A DNA stretch of 64,000 bases from positions 44,459 through 108,458 of the forward strand of contig JAPLEH010000074.1 in assembly GCA_026391455.1 (NCBI GenBank), read 5' to 3'. Origin of the DNA: Bacteroidota bacterium (GTDB lineage Bacteria; Bacteroidota; Bacteroidia; Chitinophagales; Chitinophagaceae). The position numbers and the translations under genes were made by a program. The notes beneath the pieces were generated by a model. It was given only the letters and a program-made list of their open reading frames with translations, was not told the DNA's origin and made no database searches. Below are positions 1 through 9,401 of this stretch, piece by piece; positions within the stretch are counted from its first letter, which is position 1, and each line of letters opens with the position of its first letter.

Positions 1-226
1 ATGTTTTTGGATGTAGTATTATAACGGGTCTGGCTATTTGGCGTGTAAAAAGGAGAAGGAAAGCCAGGATGATACAGACTTAAGACTGCGGATGGGGCAA
101 TCATTTATCTTGTCACTACCCGGCGTCCCATGTACACACGTGCCTCAAGGCAGAAAGAAAACCAACAGATCACTTCACCTCATTTTTATTTACAACTTTT
201 AGTAACTTCCCCCGAAAATTTAGCCA

Positions 227-847
227 ATGAAATGCTGGCGCGGAAAAGAACAGTCTGATGATAAAATAATTGTGATCGTTTCCAAGGTAATTTACAGGTG
301 CAACCCTTCAGACTTTGAAATAGACCAGTATATCACTGATTTCAAAAATGGAATCATACCCCAAAAAAATGTAACCGGCATCCCTCTCCACTATATTCAG
401 GAAATTATTCACCAGGAAGGTAAGAATCATATACGCCTGGTAATGGCCAAGGACTCTGAGGAACATTTAAAAGTCAGTGATGAACTAATTCGGCAAGACA
501 TCCTGAATTTCTTTAAAAATTATATTGTAAATGCTAAGCTCACAACGGAAAAGTATTCCTGGCTTAAAGCTGGTAAAAAACCGCTTATAGCCGCAGGGGT
601 GGTGCTGGGTCTCTTTTTATGGACGCTTCCCTATGCGATAAGTTATGACAATGGATATGAATACGATGTTTCAAATGGCCATTATTTTACGCTAACCGCC
701 ATTATACTTTCCTTTGCCTCACTCGGACTAAAAAATGTCATAGCAATCTTTTCAGCGCTGTTATTGATTGCGCTTACCTCTTTCTATCTTAAATCCAGAA
801 ACCCTCCTACATTTCATACCATCAGGTGGAGGCAGGAATTAGAATAA
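227..847 (+). CDS. hypothetical membrane protein
   Basis: I do not recognise this 206-residue protein. The first 115 residues or so are charged and soluble-looking. They are followed by two or three hydrophobic stretches (about residues 119-137, 151-168 and 170-187) that look like membrane spans, and a short basic tail. There is no signal peptide, so the N-terminal part is probably cytoplasmic. It stands alone, with non-coding DNA of a few hundred bases on both sides, and its neighbours give no functional hint. The ATG at 227 is the only good start; no clear Shine-Dalgarno sequence is visible. Confidence 0.6.
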   Translation: MKCWRGKEQSDDKIIVIVSKVIYRCNPSDFEIDQYITDFKNGIIPQKNVTGIPLHYIQEIIHQEGKNHIRLVMAKDSEEHLKVSDELIRQDILNFFKNYIVNAKLTTEKYSWLKAGKKPLIAAGVVLGLFLWTLPYAISYDNGYEYDVSNGHYFTLTAIILSFASLGLKNVIAIFSALLLIALTSFYLKSRNPPTFHTIRWRQELE

Positions 848-1178
848 TCATTTATCCGCGTTACATAGCTTCAGCATCCCGCCAATGTTTGACAGCGTAA
901 AGCACAAAACATATCAGCCACACTTCATCTTTACAAATTAGTGACAAATTTCTACCCTATTAATTTAGTTCATATGATAACAGTCTAATATCCGATCGTA
1001 TTTTCGTGCAAAGAACACAACATTTAATCTATCTGAATAGTTTCCGCCAACAAAGTCTAATCGTTTTTTTGGCAAGCTCTGTAAAATTCTAAATTAGCAT
1101 TAGAAATAAATCCGAATAAATTTACACCTGATATAATTGACTGATTATTTTATACGTTCACACAAAACACTGGATAAA
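848..1178. other. AT-rich intergenic region
   Basis: No convincing gene, RNA or repeat was seen here. The stretch is AT-rich, has stop codons in all frames, and presumably holds the promoter of the FISUMP lipoprotein gene that follows. No clear TAnnTTTG box was found. Confidence 0.5.
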
Positions 1179-1859
1179 ATGAAAGGAAAATTACTGCTCT
1201 TCACGTTGTTGATGGCGGCCTGCGCCCTATACGCTACGCGTAAAACAAGGCTCCAACAAATAAACGGCATTGCTCCATACCACGAAGTAGTGATTGGCAA
1301 ACAAACCTGGATGGGAGAGAATTTAAATGTAAGCACGTTCAGAAATGGCGACACCATTCCCGAAGCCAGAACGATAGAGGAATGGAGAGCCGCAGGAAAG
1401 GATAAGAAACCAGCCTGGTGTTATTATAATAATGACATCGCCAATGGCGCCCTCTATGGAAAATTATATAACTTCTATGCCATTACCGATGCCAGAGGAC
1501 TCGCACCCAAAGGCTGGAAGATACCAGCAGCGAATGACTGGGTTCAGTTATCCGATTTTTTAGGCGGCCAGCAAGTAGCGGGACATACCCTGAAGAGTAC
1601 CACCAGTTGGTATACGACCGGTAATGGTACCAATGCCAGCGGCTTTTCAGGTTTAGCATCCGGTTCGCGGACGCTGGCTGTTATCAATCAGAATAATGGG
1701 TTTGGTGGCTTGGGCCGGCTTTGTTATTGGTGGAGTACCACCAGCCGAAAGGGAGGCGATATAATGGTCTACAGTCTTTTTTGGAAGAATAAAAAGTTTA
1801 CCCCCATTTGGGATACGTTCAGTTCTGATGGATATGCTGTACGATGCATTAAAGAGTGA
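1179..1859 (+). CDS. FISUMP-domain lipoprotein
   Basis: This is a secreted lipoprotein whose body is a single FISUMP domain (Fibrobacter succinogenes major paralogous domain). The hallmarks are the opening IGKQTWMGENL, the YGKLYNFYA block, LAPKGWKIP, the WWSTT box and a closing GYAVRCIKE. The role of the family is unknown; it is common on Bacteroidetes and Fibrobacteres surface proteins. I chose the ATG at 1179 rather than the upstream TTG at 1137, because it puts a short hydrophobic signal directly at the N terminus, ending in a lipobox-like LMAAC (Cys at about residue 15). The protein is then 226 residues. It has no operon partner. Confidence 0.75.
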   Translation: MKGKLLLFTLLMAACALYATRKTRLQQINGIAPYHEVVIGKQTWMGENLNVSTFRNGDTIPEARTIEEWRAAGKDKKPAWCYYNNDIANGALYGKLYNFYAITDARGLAPKGWKIPAANDWVQLSDFLGGQQVAGHTLKSTTSWYTTGNGTNASGFSGLASGSRTLAVINQNNGFGGLGRLCYWWSTTSRKGGDIMVYSLFWKNKKFTPIWDTFSSDGYAVRCIKE

Positions 1860-2024
1860 AAAGGAAAGGCATACCTTTATATCAAATGAATAGGTTTGTT
1901 TTTAGCTGTACTAGTGTGGATACGGGAATATTAGAATTATTACTGTCTGCGCCCTGTGTCCATGTCGAAAAAATGGATGGGGCGCGTAGTAGGCTGTCAA
2001 AACGAATTATTATATTGCCAGATA

Positions 2025-2465
2025 ATGAAACCAACCCGCCCCATACATACGGACTTTCAATATTTGTTGAATTTCAAAGACCAGCAACTGATTGACTTGT
2101 TCACAGATCTGCGGGAATATATTTTATCCCTGTATCCTGACAGCAATGAGATCGTTTACCATACCCATGCCCTCACCGCCGTTTTTTCCATCTCCGACAA
2201 GCTGTCTGATGCCTTTTGTATGTTGCCCATCTATACCCAGCACCTGAACCTGGGTTTCAATAAAGGATCGCTCCTCAAAGACTCCCACAAACTATTGACC
2301 GGTACCGGCAACCTCATCCGGCATATTGATATAACGAAAAAAAGCGATTACAGAAACCAGAAGGTGAAAGCATTAATCAACGAAGCCATTGAATTTGCCA
2401 TAAAGGATATGGAGAAGCCCACCAAAGTAACCAGTAGTACCATTTCAAAGATTAAGAAGAAGTAA
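2025..2465 (+). CDS. DUF1801 / YdhG-like protein
   Basis: This is a small soluble protein resembling the DUF1801 (YdhG-like) family. In that family a helical stretch (LREYILSLYPDSNEIVYHTH) leads into a beta-rich core with a GSLL..S..LLTGTG segment and ends in a conserved Lys/Arg-rich helix (here KVKALINEAIEFAI). The biochemical function of the family is not established. The ATG at 2025 gives a protein of about 146 residues that begins close to the domain; a start at 1956 would add an uncharged, non-conserved leader. No operon partner is visible. Confidence 0.6.
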   Translation: MKPTRPIHTDFQYLLNFKDQQLIDLFTDLREYILSLYPDSNEIVYHTHALTAVFSISDKLSDAFCMLPIYTQHLNLGFNKGSLLKDSHKLLTGTGNLIRHIDITKKSDYRNQKVKALINEAIEFAIKDMEKPTKVTSSTISKIKKK

Positions 2466-2810
2466 TCGCTGAAGGATGATTTTGAGTTTTCATTTGATTG
2501 ATCAGATTTTTTATTTCCTATCGTTAATGCCATACGTTCCCGCCCATGTCTGGCCCTGTTCAGATCAGCGCGCAGGGGCCGACGTTGGGCGTGCTACGAA
2601 GCAGTAAACTTTATCATGTACTAATTTCGTATAAGAAACGTTTAATAAATGAATTTTTAAAGATGGGATTTGTCTCCGTCTCTGCCCAGCGTCCCTGCCG
2701 CACACAGGGATGGGGGAGGAGACGCCGGGTAAGAAATAAACCTTCTGGCTACTATCAAAACTTATGGAAATCATGTCTGTCAAGCATCTTTGATTACGTC
2801 AAATGATGAT
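2466..2810. other. intergenic region with a degenerate repeat
   Basis: No credible gene is present; the open frames on both strands have no domain-like composition. The segment 2673-2704 resembles 3478-3509 in the next gap, and both are followed by a purine-rich stretch containing GGAG. These are probably decayed copies of one short dispersed repeat. Confidence 0.45.
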
Positions 2811-3377
2811 ATGAAAAGATCATTTATACTAATACCGGCGCTGCTACTGTTGTTCATTGCCGGTATTTTCTATTATCCAGCCATTGCCCGTTATTTCAAC
2901 AGCAGACCTGTAAAAGAACCCGATTTGCTCCGTAAAGAAATGATTTTTAGTATCATTAATCCCTTTTATCAGGCTGATACACTGATCTTAGAAACCAAAT
3001 GGGGGTTTTGCGGAAATAGTACACCGGAAGAGCATCCGATCATTTTTGAAACAAAATTTGAATCTGAAGTATATCGGCGATCATTAATCGAACAAATCAA
3101 CCGCCCGGTGTTGAGCGAGGCTGCATTTTATCAAATAATGGACAGTGTACGCATACTCCAGTTCAACGGAATCTATCCACCAGATTGGTGGCATACCTGT
3201 AGCATGGGTAAAGTAATAGCAGAAATAAAAGCGGAACAGTTATCGCCAACAAAGGTGCGATTATACGAAATGTATCAATTTGCCAATACCATAAAAAGCA
3301 TCCAACAAGAATTTATATATAAACGCAACCGATGGACTTATTCGCTGATTGATACAGTCACACAATTGGTGAATTAA
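2811..3377 (+). CDS. hypothetical secreted or membrane-anchored protein
   Basis: I do not recognise this protein. From the ATG at 2811 it has 188 residues. It starts with a basic pair and one long hydrophobic segment (about residues 5-23, rich in Leu and Ile) that would act as a signal anchor. A soluble domain of about 160 residues follows, with two well-separated cysteines (GFCGN and HTCSM) that could form a disulfide outside the cytoplasm. The TTG at 2790 would add only seven polar residues before the anchor and is less likely. It is flanked by non-coding DNA on both sides. Confidence 0.55.
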   Translation: MKRSFILIPALLLLFIAGIFYYPAIARYFNSRPVKEPDLLRKEMIFSIINPFYQADTLILETKWGFCGNSTPEEHPIIFETKFESEVYRRSLIEQINRPVLSEAAFYQIMDSVRILQFNGIYPPDWWHTCSMGKVIAEIKAEQLSPTKVRLYEMYQFANTIKSIQQEFIYKRNRWTYSLIDTVTQLVN

Positions 3378-3760
3378 TGATACCGCAGGAATATTTGCTA
3401 TGAAGCAATTAATTTTATAATGGGTTTTTCTTCCTGTTAATGGCGTTTAAGCAGTGGATGTTTTCAAAGGAAAATTATCTCCGTACCTGTCCAGCGTCCC
3501 TTCCGCGCAGAAAGCTCGGAGAGGAAACACTTGGAAAGTTTTCAATTCTTTTTCAGCAGCGCTGCGCTTCTCATTACGGGTTATTCCGGATAGCCAAATT
3601 TTATACAGAATTGCAGAATTTGCCTATTGTGCCAACAGTCATACAATATGTAGTGTAGCAAAGGCGTTATTTACTTGATTCAACTTTTCCATTTGATCAT
3701 ATTCGATCATTTATTTACCAATTGCAACACCTTCAGTCCGCCAAACCATAATCGAATAGC
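3378..3760. other. intergenic region with a degenerate repeat
   Basis: No supportable gene is present. The positions 3478-3509 match the repeat seen at 2673-2704 at most positions. Two overlapping short open frames cross it and look fortuitous. Confidence 0.45.
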
Positions 3761-5053
3761 ATGAAGAAAATACTGTTTATCGCACTCCTCACCAGTACAA
3801 ACTTCCTTTTCGGGCAACGTCAGTCATTCGTTTCTTCGGATATACCTATTTTCTGGAAAGCCTTTGATAAAATTACAACTACCAGCGATACAGCTCTTCA
3901 ACGGAAATATTTAAGGGAATTATACCTGGACCAGGGAAGTCCCGGCTTACATAGTCTGCTGCAGGTTCGTAATTATACAGATATCGAAATACTCAATTCA
4001 ATACTAAAGTATCCCAACTTTTGGAAATCATTGCGAAAGGCCAGCCTGAATACCCATGCGCTTTATCCGGACATAGCACGCGGTATCTCCGGATTAAAAA
4101 AAATATATCCTGAGCTGAAACCGAGCACTATCTATTTTTTAATGGGTGCATTCAGAACAGGTGGCACCACGCAGCAGGACAGAGTACTGATTGGAAGCGA
4201 GCTATCGCTGGGTGACGAAACCACCGTCATCAACGAACATCCGGCATCCCGGCAAAATTTCTATAAAAATTACCAACCCAAAAAGAATATTGCGCTGCTT
4301 TGTACACATGAGTATATCCATACCCAACAACATGAACCACCAGAGAATTTACTTTCCTGGTGTTTGTATGAAGGTGTTGCCGAATTTGTTTCCTGTCTGG
4401 CTACAGCTAAAAAGTCGAACACGCCGGCTATTCATTTTGGTAAAGCCAATCAGGAGCGGGTGTTCAAAAAATTCAACGAAGAGCTGTTTTTTCCCAATTG
4501 GGACGATTGGTTGTGGAGTGAAAATACCAATGAACTAAAAGAAAGAGATTTAGGATACTATATCGGCTACGAAATTTCTGAACGATACTATCGCCTTTCC
4601 CGCGATAAACAAAAAGCGATTAAGGAATTAATACAATTAGACTATTCAAATGAGAAAGAAGTAGAACGTATCGTTGATGCCACAAAGGTTTTTCCCGATT
4701 CTTTGAAAAAAATGTGGGAAGAGTATAACAAAAAGAGACCCACAGTTTTGCATATTGCTCCATTACAAACGGGTACTAAACTGAAGCCTGGTATAGTACA
4801 ATTGGCTATTACCTTTTCGGAACCCATGGATACCACCACACGTGGTTTCGACTATGGCCCATTAGGAGAGAAACATATTTACAGGTTAAAACGGATCATC
4901 GGTTGGTCAAATAACGCTACCACCTTTACCATAGAAGTAGAAGTGGATGCGGGAAAACAATACCAAACTTACATAACGAGCAATTTCAGAAACCGGCAAG
5001 GAATACGATTGCGGCCCTATCTAATGGATTTTGATACGGAAGGGAATAAGTGA
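3761..5053 (+). CDS. secreted zinc metallopeptidase (HExxH) with Ig-like tail
   Basis: This is a secreted protein of 430 residues with an N-terminal signal peptide (about residues 1-18, ending FLFGQ). The central part resembles the DUF2268 type of predicted Zn-dependent proteases. It has HEYIH at residues 183-187, which fits the HExxH zinc motif, and 17-21 residues later YEGVAEF, whose Glu204 or Glu208 could be the third ligand (gluzincin pattern). The last 100 residues or so (from THVLHIAP-like sequence near 325) look like a Big_5 / SbsA Ig-like domain with the typical FSEPMD turn. The substrate is unknown. It probably acts in the periplasm or at the cell surface; no sorting domain was seen. 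Confidence 0.65.
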   Translation: MKKILFIALLTSTNFLFGQRQSFVSSDIPIFWKAFDKITTTSDTALQRKYLRELYLDQGSPGLHSLLQVRNYTDIEILNSILKYPNFWKSLRKASLNTHALYPDIARGISGLKKIYPELKPSTIYFLMGAFRTGGTTQQDRVLIGSELSLGDETTVINEHPASRQNFYKNYQPKKNIALLCTHEYIHTQQHEPPENLLSWCLYEGVAEFVSCLATAKKSNTPAIHFGKANQERVFKKFNEELFFPNWDDWLWSENTNELKERDLGYYIGYEISERYYRLSRDKQKAIKELIQLDYSNEKEVERIVDATKVFPDSLKKMWEEYNKKRPTVLHIAPLQTGTKLKPGIVQLAITFSEPMDTTTRGFDYGPLGEKHIYRLKRIIGWSNNATTFTIEVEVDAGKQYQTYITSNFRNRQGIRLRPYLMDFDTEGNK

Positions 5054-5152
5054 TATGTTCAACGCTTTTTAGAATTTGAGCAGCTGAAATTATTTGCCCA
5101 AACAGTCCTTTTTTACAATGGCTGAAATGCTGCGCAAGGAAAAGATTTTTTC

Positions 5153-5177
5153 AAGTTACCAAAAATTGGTAACTTTG
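5153..5177 (+). promoter_or_regulatory. palindromic operator overlapping the parDE -7 box
   Basis: A perfect inverted repeat has ten-base arms (AAGTTACCAA at 5153-5162 and TTGGTAACTT at 5166-5175) and a three-base centre. It overlaps a Bacteroidetes -7 element, TAACTTTG (5170-5177), and lies 17 bases before the antitoxin start codon. Type II antitoxins with ribbon-helix-helix domains usually repress their own operon at such a site, so this is the likely ParD operator. Confidence 0.7.
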
Positions 5178-5192
5178 AATAAAGTAATTATT

Positions 5193-5444
5193 ATGGGACG
5201 AAATACATCCGTTTCATTGGGGAATCACTTCGAAACATTTGTTGACAAGAATGTTGCTTCCGGGAGGTTTAAGAATGCCAGTGAAGTAATAAGAGCCGGG
5301 CTTCGCTTACTGGAAGATGAAGAGGCAAAAGTTGTAGCACTTAAAAGGGCCATCAAAGAAGGTTTAGAAAGCGGGTTTGTCACACAGTTTGATTCTAAGA
5401 AACATCTCGCAAAGTTAAAATCCGCTAAAAAGAAAAATGGCTAA
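5193..5444 (+). CDS. parD: ParD-type antitoxin (ribbon-helix-helix)
   Basis: This is the antitoxin of a type II toxin-antitoxin pair. The N-terminal segment TSVSLGNHFETFVD followed by SGRFKNASEVIRAGLRLLE is the usual ParD / CC2985 ribbon-helix-helix signature, which binds DNA as a dimer. The Lys-rich C terminus would wrap the toxin. I chose the ATG at 5193 (83 residues), a typical ParD length; the longer frame from 5094 would run through the promoter and operator. The toxin gene overlaps its 3' end by eight bases, so the two are translationally coupled. Confidence 0.85.
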   Translation: MGRNTSVSLGNHFETFVDKNVASGRFKNASEVIRAGLRLLEDEEAKVVALKRAIKEGLESGFVTQFDSKKHLAKLKSAKKKNG

Positions 5445-5748
5445 GTACCACCTTTCTTCAAGAGCACTCGAAGACCTTTCGGAAATATGGGAGTACACTT
5501 ATGAAGCTTGGTCGGAAGTACAGGCAGATAAATACTATTTTCTGTTGCTTGATACTTGCCAGAGTCTGGCTGATGGAACCCTTGCTGGAAAACCATATTT
5601 GGAAATAGCTAAAGACATCTTTGGGTTTAAAATTGGCAGACACTTAGTTTTCTACAAAAAGGCAAAAGGTACAGGAGTCGAAATTGTAAGAATTCTTCAT
5701 GAACAAATGGATTTAAAAGCCTTAACTAAATTCCGGGGCTATGATTAA
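5437..5748 (+). CDS. parE: ParE-type toxin (RelE/ParE superfamily)
   Basis: This 103-residue protein has the ParE/RelE toxin pattern: LSSRALEDLSEIWEYT near the N terminus, a helical middle, a core strand GFKIGRHLVFYKK and EIVRILHEQMD near the end. ParE toxins generally poison DNA gyrase, and the conserved C-terminal RILHxxMD fits ParE better than ribosome-dependent RelE. It overlaps the antitoxin reading frame by eight bases and shares its promoter. It appears intact. This kind of addiction pair is often horizontally acquired, although no mobile element is adjacent. Confidence 0.85.
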   Translation: MAKYHLSSRALEDLSEIWEYTYEAWSEVQADKYYFLLLDTCQSLADGTLAGKPYLEIAKDIFGFKIGRHLVFYKKAKGTGVEIVRILHEQMDLKALTKFRGYD

Positions 5749-5835
5749 AAAACCAATGCAACACGCCAATAATCAATAATAAATAATCTGTAATACCTGA
5801 AAGGAATTCGTACAACAAAAGAAAACCCTCCCGCG

Positions 5836-6342
5836 TTACTTCGTCATCTCCAGTGCCTTCAATATTTTCTCGATCGTCATTGATCCCTGAGCCACACTCA
5901 GTAATTCTTTTTTCTTATTGTAAAAGGCATGGAAGGGGAGGTTGTGCAGCATATAAAAGCTCAGCAGAAAGAAATGGGTGTCCTGGGTTACCACCACATT
6001 CTTGTACTCACCCAGTTTATATTTTTCAATAAAGCCCTTCATATCTTCAAATGGAGAGGAAGTGGCCATTACAATATGTACATTTTTCAGTTTATCCATA
6101 TTACGAATCAGTTCCTCCGTTTCATGCTGGCAATGGTCGCATTGTGGGTTAAATACCATCACCATCACCGGTGTTTTCTTTGGCAGGTCTGCTTTTGTAT
6201 AAAAATGGGTGCTGTCGGGCAGTAATAATTTCACCGGAGGAAACGTAGGGTATTTCAGATAAGGATGCTGTATGGTATCCGTTTGGGCGGAAGCCAGCCA
6301 TACAATCGACAAGAGGCAACAGGTAAGCAAATACTTTTTCAT
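5836..6342 (-). CDS. secreted thioredoxin-like (TlpA/redoxin) protein
   Basis: This is an extracytoplasmic thioredoxin-fold protein of 168 residues. It has a signal peptide (residues 1-19, ending WLASAQ) and the redox motif Cys68-Asp-His-Cys71 after the strand VMVMVFNPQ. The rest follows the TlpA/redoxin plan, with the LPFHAFYNKK strand in place of the usual cis-Pro region. It probably reduces or isomerises disulfides in the periplasm or passes electrons to another protein. It is transcribed in the same direction as the large surface protein upstream, about 40 bases away, so the two may be co-transcribed. Confidence 0.8.
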   Translation of the reverse strand: MKKYLLTCCLLSIVWLASAQTDTIQHPYLKYPTFPPVKLLLPDSTHFYTKADLPKKTPVMVMVFNPQCDHCQHETEELIRNMDKLKNVHIVMATSSPFEDMKGFIEKYKLGEYKNVVVTQDTHFFLLSFYMLHNLPFHAFYNKKKELLSVAQGSMTIEKILKALEMTK

Positions 6343-6381
6343 CCTGTAAAGATAAAGTACAGCGGCAAGAAATTACTGCTT

Positions 6382-9219
6382 TTAGCGGATCAGCGTAATG
6401 GTGCCTTTGCGGGTGATCAATTGTCCACGGAAGTCAATGGCTTCGGCCATCCAGATAAAGGTGCCGGTATCCTGCTGTACGCCCTTGAAGGTGCCATCCC
6501 AGGTGAGCGCCGGGTTGCTCGTGGCAAAAATCAGTTGGCCCCAGCGGTTGAATACCCGGAAGAAACGGAATACTTTGATGCCTACAGGCAGGGGCCCCAC
6601 CCGGTCATTCAATCCATCATTATTGGGCGTAAAGCCGGAGGGTACATAAATCTCCGGGCCTTTGTATACTTTGATCAGGATATCATCTTTGCCTTCGCAG
6701 CCATCGGGTGTGGAGGCCGTTACCACATAGCGCTGATCCTGTGGCAAGATGGCTATCGGTGTAGCAATCGTAGCATCGGATAAATAATTGGCAGGAGACC
6801 AACTGTATTGTGTTACACCGGCATTGCCCAACTCGCGTACCCGCAATTGGATGGGTTGATTGATCGCGGCCACAGTATCATTGCCCGCAAATATTTTGAT
6901 GGGAGGAGTTACAGTGATAGTTACCTGATCTGCAAGCAGTGATGTGCAACCATTGGCATCCGTTACCTGCAGCGAATAGGTAATGGTGTTATTGGCTTTT
7001 ACCGAAGGTGAAGGCACATCATTGGAAGAAACAAAATACGTGGATGGTGTCCATTGATAGACTACGCCACCGTTGCCATTCAACTGGTATACTTTTCCGA
7101 AGCAATAACTGGCATCCGGCCCTGCATTCGCTACGGGCGCAGGTAATACGGTTACTGTCACAGAATCTGTACGTGTGCAAATGCCGGATGTGGCCGTGAG
7201 GTAATATTTAGTAGTTACCACCGGATTCGCTACCGGAGTAAGCTGCGTAGCATTGGAAAGGGTGGCAGCCGGTGTCCAGTTAAAAGTAGTACCATTGGAT
7301 ACAGCGGCCAGGGTGAGGCTTCGCCCTTCACACAGATCGCGGTCGGTACCCGCATCTGCTGTTACGGTATTATTGAGTGCAATAATAGCGGGCTGCGTTT
7401 GAAGACAACCATTATTATCTTTCACCGTGATGGTATAGTTACCCTGTGTAAGATTGAAGATATTGCCAGTCTGAAAATTGATTCCATCGCTGGAGAAAGT
7501 ATAGGGCCCGTTGCCACCACTCGCAGATACAGTAAGTTGTCCATCGGGATTGCCGGAACAACTCGCGGCATTGGCCGTAATATTATCGATCAGCAGATCG
7601 GGAAATGCCTGGCTGATGGAAACCAATACACTGTCAATGCAGTTCGCATCTTTTACTTTCACCCAATAATTGCCCACGGGTAAATTGGTGAATACACTGT
7701 CTGCTTGCCAGGTTACTCCGTCCAGTGAGAATGAAATCGGGTGGGCCCATTCATACCCAGCGAGTACTTTAATCTCTCCGGTAGCGCCATTGCGGCAGTT
7801 AACATCTTTTTTGGACAGGAACTCAATGTCTTTCCATTTTACGAATACGGAGTCCTGTGCATTACAGGTGCCCACGTTGGCGGTACAGATATAGGTGCTG
7901 CTACTGTTTATCGGCGTGGCAATAGGGTTTCGAATGCCGGTATTGCTGAGTGTGGGATCGGTATTCCATTGATAAGTGGTATAGCCGGTGGTAGCCGTTA
8001 ATTGTACTGATGCATCACGACAAATAAATGCGGTATCGGGTGTAAGATCGAGAATATCATAATCGCGGATCTGTATCACGGTGCTGTCGCTGGGTGTGGT
8101 AACCGCACATCCTGCTAGTGCATATATCTTAATAGTTTCAATGCCTTCGGGTACCAGGTCCATGATGGGGTTTACGGGTACAGTTACAAAGCTATCATTC
8201 GCTGGAATGGTCACGGTGGTGGGTAGTGTAAGCATATCAACTCCGTTCACTGCAGTACCGCCGTAGGATAATGTAACCAAAAGTGGTGTGGGGTCTTTTC
8301 TTGGCCGACGTACGTTGAAGGAGCCAGTGGCACAGCCTTCTACCAGGTAGCTGATTCCTGAAGCGGGGTCGGTCTGTGTGAGATTGGTAATGCCCAGTGC
8401 ATTGGACGTAAGGCTGCGGGCTTCAAGAAACACACCACTGTCGAATCGGGAGTCACCCACATCGGAGATCACCAGTTTTAAGTGATATGTTTGACAGGGC
8501 TGTACTCTTTCTTTTGCGGTAAGCACGACAGTATGTCCATCGTGCGTAAAGAATGTATTGGTACTATTATCCCGGTAATAGATCATATTGTTGGGGCAAA
8601 TCCCGCCAGGCACATCATTTACATTAAAAATGGATACCGGAATAGTGGTATTGGGAATAAGGGCAATATTTTTCAAACCCGGAATGCCCGGACCGGAGAT
8701 AAAGAATGCGAAAGCATCATTGAACTCACATACATAATCTTCGGTATATTCTTCGGAACTGAATACATAATTGAATTTGATACTGTCACCTAACACAACA
8801 AAATCAAATTCGAGTACACAGGCATCATTCAGGTTGTTGAGCGGAGCGCCGATGGCAACAGCCAGGTCTGCATCTCCGGCGAGGTTCCATTCATTGTCGG
8901 CCAGTAAATCGAAGGCAGGTGTTAACTGATTACCCGTTACGCCAATATCCGGCAGACGGGCACCGGCCCTGCCGCTGGTAAGTACGATGCCACTGTCTAT
9001 GCGGATATTGGTGCCGCCAGAGTTTTTGAAAAAACCTGCCATCGCAGGGTTGCCTGTATAGCTTACATTGCTGATGAGCACACCATCGCCCACGAGGCGT
9101 TGAGCCAAAGCGAGCGCCCCGGGGGCCGGGGTTATCGTTAGTTGTGCATGGCTTTGCTGAACGAGCAAACAAAAAAGCAACGCAGTCAGTAATCGGTGGA
9201 TGGTAGTAAGTAATCTCAT
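6382..9219 (-). CDS. large T9SS-exported surface protein (choice-of-anchor L, CHU_C)
   Basis: This is a 945-residue secreted protein. In order it has a signal peptide (1-25), a choice-of-anchor-L domain (about 35-270, with the FNYVFSSEEY and FNDAFAFFISGPG motifs), a Calx-beta-like segment (about 285-385), a run of PKD/SprB-like Ig modules (about 395-830), and a C-terminal CHU_C gliding-motility-type domain (854-945; VPSGFTPNNDGLND and VFNRWGQLIF). The CHU_C domain is a type B sorting signal for the type IX secretion system, so the protein should be exported across the outer membrane and attached to or released from the surface. An adhesin role is inferred. The downstream thioredoxin-like gene may be in the same transcript. 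Confidence 0.85.
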   Translation of the reverse strand: MRLLTTIHRLLTALLFCLLVQQSHAQLTITPAPGALALAQRLVGDGVLISNVSYTGNPAMAGFFKNSGGTNIRIDSGIVLTSGRAGARLPDIGVTGNQLTPAFDLLADNEWNLAGDADLAVAIGAPLNNLNDACVLEFDFVVLGDSIKFNYVFSSEEYTEDYVCEFNDAFAFFISGPGIPGLKNIALIPNTTIPVSIFNVNDVPGGICPNNMIYYRDNSTNTFFTHDGHTVVLTAKERVQPCQTYHLKLVISDVGDSRFDSGVFLEARSLTSNALGITNLTQTDPASGISYLVEGCATGSFNVRRPRKDPTPLLVTLSYGGTAVNGVDMLTLPTTVTIPANDSFVTVPVNPIMDLVPEGIETIKIYALAGCAVTTPSDSTVIQIRDYDILDLTPDTAFICRDASVQLTATTGYTTYQWNTDPTLSNTGIRNPIATPINSSSTYICTANVGTCNAQDSVFVKWKDIEFLSKKDVNCRNGATGEIKVLAGYEWAHPISFSLDGVTWQADSVFTNLPVGNYWVKVKDANCIDSVLVSISQAFPDLLIDNITANAASCSGNPDGQLTVSASGGNGPYTFSSDGINFQTGNIFNLTQGNYTITVKDNNGCLQTQPAIIALNNTVTADAGTDRDLCEGRSLTLAAVSNGTTFNWTPAATLSNATQLTPVANPVVTTKYYLTATSGICTRTDSVTVTVLPAPVANAGPDASYCFGKVYQLNGNGGVVYQWTPSTYFVSSNDVPSPSVKANNTITYSLQVTDANGCTSLLADQVTITVTPPIKIFAGNDTVAAINQPIQLRVRELGNAGVTQYSWSPANYLSDATIATPIAILPQDQRYVVTASTPDGCEGKDDILIKVYKGPEIYVPSGFTPNNDGLNDRVGPLPVGIKVFRFFRVFNRWGQLIFATSNPALTWDGTFKGVQQDTGTFIWMAEAIDFRGQLITRKGTITLIR

Positions 9220-9401
9220 AATCTGATCAGGCCTTAGGCGAATGTAATAGCTTTTGGCAAGTCCGCCGTTATGACTAAGTCATTATTTTCCAAATGGGTT
9301 ATTTTTTATACGAACCTGTTGTTTTTTACGAATAAAAAGTAATTATAATATTTTAAGCGACCCTTTTCCCCTCTTTTCAACAGACCCGGATGTCAGCGTT
9401 T

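Noticed and set aside
3..83. Short open frame at the left edge (ends TAA at 81-83) with a hydrophobic stretch and a basic tail
   Set aside because: It could be the C terminus of a membrane protein that starts outside the window, but 26 codons without a recognisable motif are not enough to call a gene.
2546..2806. Open frames on both strands in the 2466-2810 gap
   Set aside because: They cross the degenerate repeat, have skewed Arg/Gly composition and no start or neighbour that supports them.
3440..3678. Two overlapping open frames of 72-74 codons in the 3378-3760 gap
   Set aside because: They overlap each other in different frames and contain the repeat; neither has a recognisable motif.
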